Positions 28,001 to 39,364 of a DNA stretch of 64,000 nt are shown in pieces. This DNA is from Paragordius varius (Eukaryota > Nematomorpha). How positions within the stretch are numbered: position 1 is the stretch's first letter; each line of letters begins with the position of its first letter. The position numbers were made by a program, and so were the translations under genes. The notes below the pieces were generated by a model. That model was given only the letters and a program-made list of their open reading frames with translations. It was not told the DNA's origin and did not search any database. Where the stretch lies: contig OZ176055.1 in the NCBI GenBank assembly GCA_964247055.1, positions 4,030,001 to 4,094,000 on the forward strand. Direction: 5' to 3'.

Positions 28001-31000
28001 AAATTATATTTGAACACATAAAATGGCTTTTATTCAACATTTAAATTTGATTCCGTGCCTTACTTAATTTACTGTGAAACGCGTTCAATAGCAGTGGTTT
28101 AGGTAAAGATAATGCAAATTCTACATTAAAATATTGTATGGAACATAATTTGTTTAAAAATGATTATTTTAACCATTTCTATCCTATGTATTTTTTTCTG
28201 TTGTCCATAGTATAAGTTTTCATTCAATATATTTATTTAATAATGAGACTTCATAAAAAAGTGTCATTGTGCACCGTCTTGTCTTCCAAAAAATCGTTTC
28301 TGTTTGTATAAAACATTTTTATATTCTGGCTATTCATTGAGCCTTGTTTTTCTGGATGCTTTATAATATTGCGATTAGGTAATGGTATAAGATTATTTTC
28401 TAACTTTTTTGACTTGGAATTTTGACCTTTGTCCTGTGATAAAAAATATGATTCTAGGAGATCACATTTTTATAAATATTTCAATCGCTGGCAAAAGAGC
28501 TAACCAACAGTTCTACAATATCCAAGCATTTTAACATCCATATTTTCTACATCCAGGGGTATCAAATCAGTAGCTGTTTGAATAGTGTTGTGTATCTGCC
28601 AATAATGTTTTGATTAAGATTATTCGCTAAATTGTAAAAAATATTTTTGTACCGCTTCTTGCATCACCCAGCGCACTTTATGATGATTTCGTTTTTATTA
28701 TTTTTTCTAGAATATTACAATCACTTCACCCTTTGTTCGTGCACATGTAAATTTATTGAATAAGGTACAAACAACCTGAAGGTACAAATTTTTTTATATA
28801 CCATTTGCACCTTCCTTGAACTTCAAGTTGGTCCTTGAACAATTCAAGTTGGTCCTTGAACATTTCAAGTTGGTCCTTAAACACTTCAAGTTGGTCCTTT
28901 GACTTTTTAGTTTTGTTTTTAATTTTTATCAATCAAATCGTAATTAATTCATCTATTTTATTGTTTTTAACCTATTTTCTATTATTTAATATAAATTTTA
29001 AATCGATATCAAATTTTAATCTTTGAGAAACCGTATATCTTTATTAATTTCTTTAAATAATTTCGTATATTTTTAAGACTTTAACACGAAATGAAAAAAT
29101 ATATAAGTTTTATGGGTTGTTAATTATTTTCATCAAAAACATTTAAAAGTTAATAATTTTATTCAATTGAAAATAGTTTGAAACAAAAAAGTGGTTTTTT
29201 AATAAAATTTTTTATTTTTAAATGAATAAATATATTATAAATGAAGAAAATAGGTTAATAATAAAAAAATAAATGCAAAAATTATGGTTAAATCAAAATT
29301 TATAAATTTTAAGGACCAACTTGAAGTGTTCAAGGACACTCTTGAAGTGCAAATGGTATATTTATAATGTATTTGTGTTAAAAATAAATAAATATTAGAA
29401 TAAATTTTTTGTATAAAAATTTTTGGCTGTACCCCCCAATGACCCCCCCCCCTTCTCAGATTTGTCCCGCTTTTTTCCTCAAAAAATCTGGTCACCTTAA
29501 TTATGGAGAAACTTTGGTTCTAATAAGAAATGACCTGATACTTATATTATGGATGAACATGTGGGCAAAATATAAACATGTATGAACATTTATAGAAATA
29601 AATCATTTTTTCTGTCATTACTGTCTAATGTTTTAAGCACTTCGATTCGAATTGGGATGTCTAAATACTCTCAGGTAATATTTAGGTTGATAATTATAAA
29701 AAACTACTGAAAGATCCAATTAAAATTTATGCTTCTATCCTAATAAAAATTATATAAATAACCGAATTATTTAAATAAAATTTAATTTTGAAAAAAGGTT
29801 CTATATCCAACTAGTTTGACGCCATTTCTCTTTTGCAACAACTTTGCAAAATATCGTGTTTTTTAAAGCCAAAATTAATATTAATTTTTCATTTAAATCA
29901 CATCTAACATTGATCGACATAAAAACGGGGTTATTTAGCTTAATGCATATTGTCATGTTTACTAAGTTTTTACCTTGCGGTTTTATCATAAAGTAAATAA
30001 TATCAAGTATTTTTATGGAACTTTTTTTTATATATATTGGTTCATTAATGTGATATAAGTGCAAATTTTTGCCATGGTTTAAATTTATTCCATATTTTTT
30101 GAATTATTTAATTTTAAACAGGCCTAGGTTATCCAACTGCCCTAATTGGAATCGAAGGACAGAAAAGAATGTGTTGAATCCAAGTGTTAAATTGGAATTT
30201 TAGCGTTAGAAGACAACACACGCTATTCTTCTGAAATGTTGTATAAAATGGCCTCAAAGTAGTTAGATATGGAGTTTAAAAATAAATTTTTGCTTTACCT
30301 TTTTATTATTTATAGAATTTTAAATTGAACTCTTAACTATATTAAATGCAGTCAAGTTACACCAATATAAATCGAATACTTAACAGCTATATTAGTGGGT
30401 GAATAAATTTATAAATCCTCCCTTATGTCATTTTGCTTCAATAAGGGTTAAATTTAATTTATATTTTAGGGAAGGACAAAATAACTTTTTTAGCCAAAGA
30501 AGACTTTGAGAAACTACCAAACTTAGACGAAAGAACACAAAAAGCACTTTTTGAAGATGACGATGAGCCAAAAGGTTTGTTTTTTTGTTATTACCAATCA
30601 CACTGATTTATATAGATGGATGGGTGTATTGCTGCAATCGAGGTCGACTTTTTGCAATATTATATTAAGTTTATAAATTTCTGAACCTAAGTTCAAAGCT
30701 TCTTTAAATCAATCGAAATAAGTCTCTTTTAGTTTTTGCCAATGTTTAATCACTTTTAATTTTTTTTCATTATGGACTGAAGAAATCTTATTCATTTCTA
30801 GTCTTTTTTTGGCATAGTAATGATTCAATTCGTTTAAATTTTTTTATTCTAGGTTTAATTGCAAGCGATGGAAGCATAAATTGGAGCTGTCCATGTTTAG
30901 GAAATATGGCTGTGGGACCATGTGCCCAAGAATTTCGTTCGGCTTTTACCTGTTTTCACGATTCTAATGCCGAACCAAAGGGCTCAGATTGCTTAGAAAA

Positions 31001-31478
31001 ATTTTCCTCGATGCAAAATTGCTTTATTAAATATCCAGAACTTTATGGAGACATCGAGGAAAAGGGTGATCAGATTGGCAAAATCGATATGAACGAGGAA
31101 AATACCATTAATACAAAAAGTGAAAATAAAACTAATTCTAAATTGAATAATGAATCTCCACCAAAAAATCCAGAAATAAATAATACCAAATTAACACCTG
31201 AAACCACAAAAATATCCGGTATTTATATCTTTTAAACTGATTTTTGATTACTATTTATTATAACAATTTGAATAATAATTGTTGAGTTGTTTACGTATTA
31301 TATATTTATATTTTTCGATACAAACATATATTTTATTTTAGAAACTGAAAATCCAGAGCCTCTAAATGCCGCAAATATGGAAAACATTCGAAAATTTCAT
31401 CCTAAAACAAAAGAGGATCCCGTTCCACCACATGATTCAATCGATCGTTTTGCACCTAAAATATCGCTGTTTTGGTGA
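25058..31478 (+). CDS. CHCHD4: CHCHD4/MIA40 mitochondrial import oxidoreductase
   Basis: Oxidises cysteine pairs of small proteins entering the mitochondrial intermembrane space. Coding exons 30470-30574, 30853-31218 and 31342-31478 are secure. A 13-nt first exon, 25058-25070 (MEGK plus one base), is inferred: it restores the family's EGKD-type start (MEGKGKDKITF) and makes the total 621 nt, 206 residues, exactly in frame. The redox CPC is C52-P-C54. The twin CX9C motifs are C63/C73 and C86/C96, each within one position of the human numbering. After about residue 110 there is an Asn/Lys/Glu-rich extension of roughly 95 residues ending in [10 protein letters not shown], so the protein is longer than human CHCHD4 (142). 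The inferred first intron is 5.4 kb and consists largely of transposons; the remaining introns are 123-278 nt. The gene converges on THG1, with 225 bp between the two stop codons. The ATG is only 88 bp from the nested TTAA cluster, so the core promoter must lie in or beside that cluster. Confidence 0.88.
25270..25470. repeat. Dispersed repeat F, copy
   Basis: Contains AGAAAGCTTAC, AACTTTTTGATCGTGTTTTAGAGC and TGATAAATTTG, the same order as at 43190-43350 and 13580-13740. Lies in CHCHD4 intron 1, just upstream of the hAT element. Confidence 0.45.
26080..27822 (+). pseudogene. hAT transposase (zf-BED, hATC domain), broken
   Basis: Starts [10 protein letters not shown]; a BED-type zinc finger (CLICEGEF, then H..H in [12 protein letters not shown]) is interrupted by TAG at about 26242-26244, where a Trp or Gln codon would be expected. 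The catalytic core includes [15 protein letters not shown] at about 26550-26595 (the DAS..H region holding the first acidic residue). The C-terminal hATC dimerisation domain reads [15 protein letters not shown] at about 27700-27745. Several frame changes lie between 26780 and 27630, so it is not functional. The family resembles ZBED/KIAA1586-like transposases. Confidence 0.9.
28021..28785 (-). pseudogene. Second hAT transposase copy, inverted and partly deleted
   Basis: Reverse-complement similarity to the forward copy in matching order: 28021-28140 to the hATC end (27670-27800), 28375-28450 to 27085-27290, 28495-28660 to 26785-27030, and 28735-28785 to about 26400-26470. Tail-to-tail with the forward copy, separated by about 200 bp. 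Identity is clearly below 100 percent, with gaps. Confidence 0.8.
28799..29358. mobile_element. 21-bp-unit MITE, variant family, nested in the hAT
   Basis: TACCATTTGCA ends flanked by TA. Four 21-bp units on the left with core CACTTCAAGTTGGTC and spacer CTTGAAC, about two on the right. It shares the outer end and the 21-bp period with copies A-D but has a different unit core and internal sequence. It lies inside the hAT element and so is younger than it. Confidence 0.85.
29633..30190 (+). mobile_element. TTAA-flanked MITE, old copy
   Basis: Begins TTAAGCACTTCGATTCGAA and ends CCAAGTGTTAA. More diverged than the copies near 24 kb. Lies in CHCHD4 intron 1 between the hAT and exon 2. Confidence 0.82.
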
Positions 31479-31703
31479 TTATAAAACAAACTTCACTTTA
31501 AATTTGTACAATTCTAGACAATTATGGTGCATAATATATATATTTTTTTATGACAATTTTATACTTTTATATCATCAATTAGTCAATCAATCATTCACCC
31601 TTATTTTTAATATTGTGATTATTTTATTTCTATCTCAAATGATGATACCTCATTTAATTTGAAACTCATAAAAATTAACTCGTTTATATGTGTATATATA
31701 CAT

Positions 31704-32621
31704 TTATAAATCATGGTTTTTATACAAATTAGAATTTGCATCAAAAAAAATTCCTTTAATTAAATCAATGTGGAGACATAAATAAGGTATGTGGTCGTTT
31801 GTGGTTGGATTTATACCATTTAAATTTGTTTGGAAATCAGATATTTCATAAAAATCAAATGTTTTATCTTTACCACTTCCTCGTTCTTTAGCTAATTCAC
31901 CCGTAGTTATGGATTGGAAATATTTTTGATCTAAATCAGTTTGTTTGACTAGTAAGCTTCCTTTCTTATACATTTGTCGTTCGTTATTGTAATTGCGACG
32001 AAATTGTGAGAAAAGTATTTCATTTTTATCATTAGATAGCGTCCCTTCCAAACGTTTTTGAGCTTGAGACAAAGATAAACCACCATCTTGAACCAAAGCC
32101 CAAAATACGGTATTATACAAATTATTAACATGACAATCTACCTGTCTCCATCTCAAATAATCCCATAAAATACGTGTATTAGGATATGCTATGATACGAC
32201 TATCAAAAACAGGTAAAACTTTCAAAGCTTTAGTTTTAAAGAAATGACCCCAAAAATAGGTATAAGCGGATGTAAAAAGACTGCAGACATGGGAGGCAAG
32301 TTTGCAAGCTCTCCGATTAACATAATCTGTGTCACGCGCAAACACAAAACTATATTCATCGCTTTGACCATAGGCACAAATAATATCGGTAAAGGTTTTC
32401 ATTACGTTGTATGCACAAAAATTCATTAATTCAAGGGCTTTTTCATCGTTAGGTTTTTGGAATTCGTGTAAATCAGTAAATTTATGGAAGCTTTTGCCAT
32501 CAATGCGACACACTATGTAACAAGCAGGGAGAATCGTATCAGATAATTCAAATGATTTTACATAATCGTATTTCTTATTCGCAAATGATAAATTTTTTCC
32601 TATTTTGGCCGTTTGATTCAT
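31704..32621 (-). CDS. THG1: tRNA-His guanylyltransferase THG1, intronless
   Basis: Adds the extra 5' G to tRNA-His by 3'-5' type polymerisation, needed for histidyl-tRNA synthetase recognition. 305 residues in one exon, slightly longer than human THG1L. The palm-like metal site is present: RIDGKSFHKF with D41 and YGQSDEYSF with D88. HVNNLYNTVFW (H164) and the LEGTLSNDKNEILF block follow at family positions. The N-terminus starts about 15 residues ahead of the usual (K)YDYV start, with MNQTAKIGKNLSF; this could be a weak mitochondrial targeting extension, or the start could be internal, but there is no other early ATG. Convergent with CHCHD4. The lack of introns contrasts with the other genes here; the frame is intact and conserved, so it is probably functional rather than a retrocopy. 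Confidence 0.95.
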   Translation of the reverse strand: MNQTAKIGKNLSFANKKYDYVKSFELSDTILPACYIVCRIDGKSFHKFTDLHEFQKPNDEKALELMNFCAYNVMKTFTDIICAYGQSDEYSFVFARDTDYVNRRACKLASHVCSLFTSAYTYFWGHFFKTKALKVLPVFDSRIIAYPNTRILWDYLRWRQVDCHVNNLYNTVFWALVQDGGLSLSQAQKRLEGTLSNDKNEILFSQFRRNYNNERQMYKKGSLLVKQTDLDQKYFQSITTGELAKERGSGKDKTFDFYEISDFQTNLNGINPTTNDHIPYLCLHIDLIKGIFFDANSNLYKNHDL

Positions 32622-33959
32622 GGTGATTTCGTAAGTGAGCTAATCTCAGATTTAATAATTTCGGTCCAATTTTCAATATCACCAATTTCCTATTATTATA
32701 TCCATAATGTAAACTTTAAGGGATTGGTTAAATATATTTATTGATTGCATATATTTTTTGGAAAGCTCATTAAATACATCAATTTGAAAATTCATTTTTT
32801 TACATAGGTTATCAATGCTTTTTTGTTTATTATACAGAATCAAAACACTAAAATGTATTTTATGGTTACTCTGAATTTACTTCATCCACAAGATTTTTTA
32901 CGATGTTTTGAGAATCCTTAATTATATCTGATCTTTTGTCTGTAAATATTAATTTTTTAAACCTTTTTCTGTTTGTGATATGTTTCTTATAAAATTATTA
33001 ATCATTTTAATTAAAGCATTTTAAAAACTTAATTTAAAGAGGTTAGCAATCTGTTCAATTTACAGTTATTATTATCGGCAATTAGACAGTGTTTGCAAGA
33101 TAAAATATATGTGTATATTTACTTTTTCGGAAATATTTATAAGGATCATGGTGCTTTTTGGTTCTTAGAAGGATTCACAAAGTTTTTTAAACTTTTGGAA
33201 ACTTATACATACGATAAAATGGCAAAATTTGCGCATTTGCTAAAAAAAATTTTTTTGTGAAGGCTTAATGCTTGATTCCAAAAAATATCGCTAAAATAAA
33301 TACACATAAAAAGCAAAATATTTTTTTTAGAAAATATTAATTTTTAGATGCGCGCTCTGAAAGTCCCAAATATTTTCGTCTATTTAAAATGGGATGAGTC
33401 TCTGACTCAAAACTTTTTCACTCCCAGAAGAATAGAAAAAAATGGATATTTTGTTTAGATATTAAATTTAAGGCAAAATTTGATGAAGAGGTTATGGTAT
33501 TTTGAAGCATCATGGTAATGGTATATGATGCTTAGGATCATATGAAAACATTTTTTTATATAATTCAATGATACTCATCCTTTCTACACCTCAAATGTTC
33601 GATTGCTTCAAATTTATGTAAATTTTTAAATTATTTTAATATAAATTATAAGGAGGAATTTTTTAATTAAGATTCTGAGATTATAAAAATATTCAGCATT
33701 TTGAATCATTTCATTTTCCATCATATCTCAAAATAGTATAAAATATCTTTTTTGATAATCGATTACATTTTGGGTGAATTTTGTACCACATAACTAAAAC
33801 CTCTGACTGTTGTTTGTAATATTTTTTTGAATAAAATTTAGTTATTGAACAATGTATCATGGATTAGATAAAAAAGCCCCGTTTTCCATTTTCTGATTAT
33901 CAGAGCTTAAAAGTCTCCAAAGCCCACTTGATACAAACAGCTGATAAATGGAATTATAT
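32622..33959. other. Intergenic region with a G repeat
   Basis: 5' flank of THG1. About 33110-33540 is a diverged G-repeat copy (words ATAAAATGGCAAAATTTGCG, AGATGCGCGCTC, AAGGCAAAATTTGATGAAG). No gene seen. Confidence 0.5.
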
Positions 33960-34544
33960 TTAACACTTCGATTCAAATTGGGGTATCTAAATACCCCAGA
34001 CTAAATTTAAATTAAAATTTTTAAAAAACTACTGAAGGAAACGGCCCCAATTTAAATTTATGCTTCTATCCTGATAAATATTATATAAATATGCCAAAAT
34101 ATCTTGATAAAATTTTGTTTTGAAAAAAAAGTTCCATCTAAAACTACTTCGACGCCATTTTTATTTTAAAAATTTTGAAAAATATCATGTTCATTTAATT
34201 TTAAGGGTAAAACTAAAGCTTACATCTTATATAAATTACATCTAACATTGTTTGAAATAGAAAAAGCGGTTTATTTTGTATTATTTTTTAATTTTACAAT
34301 TTGACACATGTCACGTTGACTAAATTTTTACCTTTCAGTTTTAGCTCAAAATAAGTAATATCAAGTATTTTTGAATTAAATTTTTTATATATCTAGGTTT
34401 ATTGTTATATAAGTGCAAAATTTTGCCATAGTTTAGATTGCTTCCATACTTTTTAAAGTATTTGATTTTAAACAGGCCTGGGGTATTTAACTACCCCAAT
34501 TTGAATCGAAGGACTAAAATGAATGTGTTGTATCCAAGTGTTAA
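33960..34544 (+). mobile_element. TTAA-flanked MITE, well preserved
   Basis: 585 bp, TTAACACTTCGATTCAAATT to GTATCCAAGTGTTAA, including both palindromes and the near-complete interior. The best uninterrupted reference copy in the window. Confidence 0.92.
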
Positions 34545-34748
34545 AGTTCAGTAAAAGTTAATTTAAAACTTTATTAGGTTTATTAACCATAATATGCATT
34601 CGACTGTTAAATTAGCTATATGTAAACAATTCCACATGGGTTTAAAAAAAATTTGGGATGATAATTTCTTATTTTTTAAATCAAATTAAGGGCTAAAAAA
34701 TCAAACTTGACTCAATAGTTTTAATAAGCCGTAAATATTGGAATTTAC

Positions 34749-35778
34749 AGTGGGGTATCAAGGGGAGTAAGGGGGTTGCCTCTGGAGCCGTTATTTGGGG
34801 GCGCTTATTAATTATAAACAATGCAAAAATAATAACAACTTTCATGTAGGCGTTCCCTTAAATGTGCAAATTTATTTTTTTGTTAAAAATACTTCTTTAT
34901 AACGCATTCGTTCATTCTTTTATTGCCTTTAACCGAACTATTATATTATGGAACGTTACCTTGCCTCCTATTTTTATAATTAATTTATATATCCATTGCA
35001 TTTTTATTTAAATCTATTTAATTTCAAATCAAAACACAAATTTATTTTCAATTGTATTTTTTAAAACTTAATGCATCAGATATCAATACCTAAACTCAGC
35101 GATACCCCAAATAGGAAACGAACCAGGAAGAGAATAAAATAAAATGAGAATGACAATATTTAACGAAAAAAAATTCTGACCATAACATCGAAAAAAGTGT
35201 ATACGACACAAACACCGGGTTATTGATTCTAAATAGGATGAGGAAAAAATACACCATTAGTAATTCCAAGCGCTAAACTTAGGGATTAAAATGAAACTTT
35301 TTAAAATGTACTAATAATAATATTCCCATAATATTCTAACACAGAAATGATTATTCGTGGATATCTAGATTTAAAAATAAATGCGATCTCTTTAAAACTG
35401 CCCCAATCTTGGTTTTTTCGACGGGTCGATAAGAAAGAAGGATTTGAAGTTGAGAGGACTTGGCTTTTAGGTTCACCAAAAAACAGATCTGCGCATGGCT
35501 TTTGTTGCCCACTTTTTGATAGATTTTTTTCCCATCATCTTTCATAACTACGCATGGTTTTAATGAATGGGGGGGGGGGGGGAGATAAATTGATCCATAA
35601 TGAAAATAGCCCCTATCTTCTAAAAGCCCTTATTACTTGGAGAGAGCAGAAGGAAGATTGATAATTAAAACTAAATGTTCATCTCTAAAAGCTCACATAC
35701 GATTAGAAAATTATCGATATTATTGAATTCAGTAGAATATTTACGTGTATGTATTTGAATATGAATAAATTCATATTA

Positions 35779-35823
<45 letters not shown>

Positions 35824-35971
35824 AAATGGGTGTATGTGTACAAGCCGGTCTTATCTATGGTGTTAGGTTGCGACGTTTGAATTTTTTTAAAAAATGTTTT
35901 ATTAGATTTCCAAAATAGGAGGGATGCCATAAGAGTTTAATCCCCTGGGCTCAAATGCTCGGTACGCCACT
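34749..35971. mobile_element. Candidate hAT-type element
   Basis: Ends AGTGGGGTATCAAGG and (reversed) AGTGGCGTACCGAGC, flanked by AATTTAC and AATTTTC. The interior includes a G-run (about 35569-35582), a (TA)n at 35789-35820 and overlapping open frames on both strands at 35347-35547 that match no family I know. Boundaries are inferred from weakly similar ends, so this is tentative. Confidence 0.4.
35789..35820. repeat. (TA)n microsatellite
   Basis: About 16 AT dinucleotides. Confidence 0.9.
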
Positions 35972-36540
35972 AATTTTCAATGGTATTGTAAAAAAACAAC
36001 AAGGTATTGAAGTGATAATCAAAATTAAAATGCTGAAAATCTTTGGAATAATCGAATTTAATTAAAATATCTTTTAATCTTAAATGTTTTTATATAGTTT
36101 CGACCAATTTAAAATATTATAACATACGCTTCGACAAAAGTTTATTTTGAGGAATAACGGTCTTCAAAAATAACTTATTTTGATTTTTAGCTATAAAGAT
36201 TTGCTGAAAATGAATCTCTTTATTTTACAATAAATTTTTTTATAAAGTCCCATTTCGGATACCTTAATTCAAATTATAAAATTGCAATTTCTAGTAATAA
36301 ATTTTTTTCGGCTTGAAATCGTTGGATTGTTCCAAAATAATCTCTGTAATTTGCGCTAATTTGACTAATTTCCGATATGGCTCAATAAGGAAAGTTAAAA
36401 TTGTAACTTAAATGACTCGTAATTCCCGAAATCAAAAGTCCCTTAAGAATCATGATGCATTTTTCGTTATAATATTTCATCTAATATTTTTTATTGGGAG
36501 CTAAATTATTTTTTAAGTTTTAGCTTATGTGAAAAACAAT

Positions 36541-36795
36541 AATTATACGGACAAAACGTTAAAATATAAAGACAAACTTTTTTTCCAAAAGACAACCATA
36601 CTTTTTAAACTTCATTTTTGTAATTATAACTCATTGTTTCAAATTGCATATTATAGAATTGAAATCTATATTGATGACACAATAAATTATATATTTTAAT
36701 TGTAATTATAAAATTTATATGACAAGTTTAAAAAAGTATGGTAGTCTTTTAAAAAAATATTTGTCTTTATATTTTAACGTTTTGTATGTATAATT
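36541..36795. mobile_element. MITE with ATTATACGGACAAAACG ends (family J)
   Basis: Inverted terminal repeats of about 70 bp: AATTATACGGACAAAACGTT, AAAATATAAAGACAAA, then AAAGACAACCATACTTTTT, mirrored at 36726-36795. Short unique centre. No coding potential. Confidence 0.85.
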
Positions 36796-38287
36796 TTAGT
36801 TTTTAATCTATGTTAACATATATTTGTTCGTTAATAATCAGTTTTTATTTTTAATATGGCTCGGACTACTCTCCTTTTGTCTAATAAGATAAAACATTTT
36901 ATAATGCCAGATTTAGTTTATATTTTTATAACTTTAGAAATTATTGCAGATTACAAACCAAATAAAAAAATAGAAGGCCATTTGATTCTATCATCGGCCC
37001 TTTTTAATTTTATCTAATGTTTAATAAAAGGGTAATTTGATTTTAAGTACAAAAATACAAAACTGCTCTTTAATATTAATTCACATTATTTTCCTAAGAC
37101 AAATATATCAGTTTTTTGAATCAAAACCTATCATAACAAAAGGGTCGATCTACCACAAAGCGGATTAGATTTTTTATATTGTTTCTTAACTATAAGATAT
37201 TTGTAAAAGTATGATCGCCAAAAGGTAGTGTCTTATATTTATCTAGTAGTAGTTTTATGACTGAAAAATAACATTTGCGAATTTGTAAAAGGAATAATTC
37301 CTAGATTATAAATATAAATTAATGATTTATTAATCAAAATAATAATGATAATAAGAAATATTATACAAAGCCTGTTTAAAGAGCGTGCTTTATGAGAGAC
37401 CCTTAATATAAAATTAATGAAAAAATGTAATTCAATTTAGTATGTGAGTCACATATGATACATATATTAAAAAAGCGTCATCCTTTACAAAAAATTTTTT
37501 AATAAAAGTTAGTAAATTAAAAATGTTTTGACGTATGTATATATTTACTTCGAAATATTAACAAGTATAAAAAAAATGAAATTGAAATAATTAGAAATAC
37601 GACTGTTTATATTTAACAACGCGCCCATTAACGTTTTTTTTTCGAAGACCATAACAGAAGGTTTATTTGTCCCTGTATCAAGCTCTATCCTATGTGTTGC
37701 TATCATAAGTGGAAACTGATGGAAAATTTAATAATATACGAAGTTTCCATATCAAAAGCCGCAACATTTATATATCTCAGTAAATTATTGTGTGTCAAAT
37801 TTTGGGGTCTTGTTTTTAACTTTTAATTCATTTATTTAGAAAATTAAAGTATGAGCTTTCAGAATTCAACACATTGATACTCTAACCGTGTCCCAGTGGC
37901 CACATCCGGCTCTAAAGTGCTGGCTCTGAATCATTAATAAAATATTTGAAATACTTATTTGGATAAATATCTGCAAATGTGTCAAACAGCTATGAAATAT
38001 TATTAGTATTATGGTCCTTTATTGGTGAATATTACACTGATTTATATTGGAAGGGTAAACCCTATATAAAATTAAAAATGGCCAAACAGCTGATCTTCAA
38101 TATATTAGCTTTAATTTTCAAATGGGATATAGCGCTAAAATCTATATGCCATATTTTATTTAAGTATTAGGAAATGTTAAAACACCCTATTATTTTTTTT
38201 AAACAAAAAGCGTTCTGGAGTTCTAAATTTTTAACATTAAAATTAGTATAAAAGCTTTGGTGAAAATATATAACAGGTTAAGGTGTT

Positions 38288-38553
38288 TTACAGTAAAAGT
38301 TCAAGTTATAAGGACAAAACGAAATATAAAGGGAATGTTTTTTTAAAAAAAACCATACTTTTTTAAACCTTAATTTATCATATATAAATAATATAATTAC
38401 AATCGTAAAATACATAATTGATTGTGTTACCAATTTTTGTTTAAATTTTATACTTTTCCTTTTAAAACAATAAGCTATATTTAATAAAAGCAACATTAAT
38501 AAGTATGTTCTAGAAAAAAATTGTCTTCATATTATTACTTTTTCTTACTGTAG
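38288..38553. mobile_element. Family J MITE, second copy
   Basis: Ends TTACAGTAAAAG and CTTACTGTAG (inverse), with ATAAGGACAAAACGAAATAT and AACCATACTTTTTTAAAC inside. Shows that the family's true termini lie outside the ATTATACGG block, at a TTACAGTAA-like sequence. Confidence 0.7.
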
Positions 38554-38770
38554 TTCAGTTTTTGTAAAATCAGAGATGTTAGCTGTGTCTGAGGAAATCA
38601 TATTAAATTGATTAACTATTACATATTTTCTGCAGAAGTATAAATTTTGATTAAATTATATGAATAATTTAAACTCCCATTTAAGTGATTTTCGAAAAAT
38701 ACCAATTTGTTTTGCAATGCTTTTAATTGTAAAAACATCATCATTCTAATTCGTCGCCTTTTTTTATTAT

Positions 38771-39317
38771 TTAACACTTCGATTTAAATTGGAAAAACTA
38801 GTCTCAGGCCTTATTTAAATTGATATAAATAAAAACTACTGAAGGAGACCTAATTTAAATTTATGCTTCTATCCTAATAATAATTATATAAATATGCCAA
38901 AATATTAAAAATATAATTTTGAAAAAAAGCCCCATATCAGTCTGATTCGAAGCCATTTTATTTTACAACCTTTTTGCGGAATTTGCTAACGCTAAATTTA
39001 GGTTAATTTTTTAAATCATATTTAAAATTAATATAAACAGAAAAGTGGTTTATTTTGCAATAATTTTATATTTAACTAATGCATACATGTCATATTAGCT
39101 TAATTTTTACCTTCGGGTTTATCCATAAAATAAATTTTAGGGTTTTTTTGTACAACATTTTTTATATTTCGGTTCGATATTATATAAAGGCAAACTTTTG
39201 AAATGGTTCTATTTGCTCCATATTTATGAAATATTTGATTTTACACAGGCGGGGTTTACGAGGGAACCCAATTTGAATTGAAGGATTGAAATGAATGTCT
39301 TGTATTAAAGTGTTTAA
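38771..39317 (+). mobile_element. TTAA-flanked MITE, decayed copy
   Basis: Begins TTAACACTTCGATTTAAA and ends AAGTGTTTAA; the terminal palindromes are eroded. Confidence 0.78.
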
Positions 39318-39364
39318 TCGTTAATAGTTTAACAGGCTATCACTCAAAAATATTTTTATTTTTC

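Larger units (their letters stand above)
25549..29499. mobile_element. hAT transposon with a second, inverted transposase copy
   Basis: 3951 bp, inside CHCHD4 intron 1. Terminal inverted repeats TAAGGTGACCAGA, flanked by a perfect 8-bp duplication ATTATGGA (25541-25548 and 29500-29507). Both subterminal regions contain repeated GTCCCGCTTTTT motifs. Inside are a forward BED-finger/hAT transposase pseudogene (26080-27822), a shorter diverged copy of the same gene in reverse (about 28021-28785) and a nested MITE (28799-29358). A ~120-bp leader segment is tandemly duplicated just before the transposase (25802-25922 and 25944-26067). Confidence 0.93.

Noticed and set aside
28835-29026. Open frame with repeated SSWSLN peptides
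   Set aside because: Same cause: tandem 21-bp units of the nested MITE.
35347-35547. Open frames on both strands of the same segment
   Set aside because: Mutually overlapping, no motif recognised, inside a candidate transposon.
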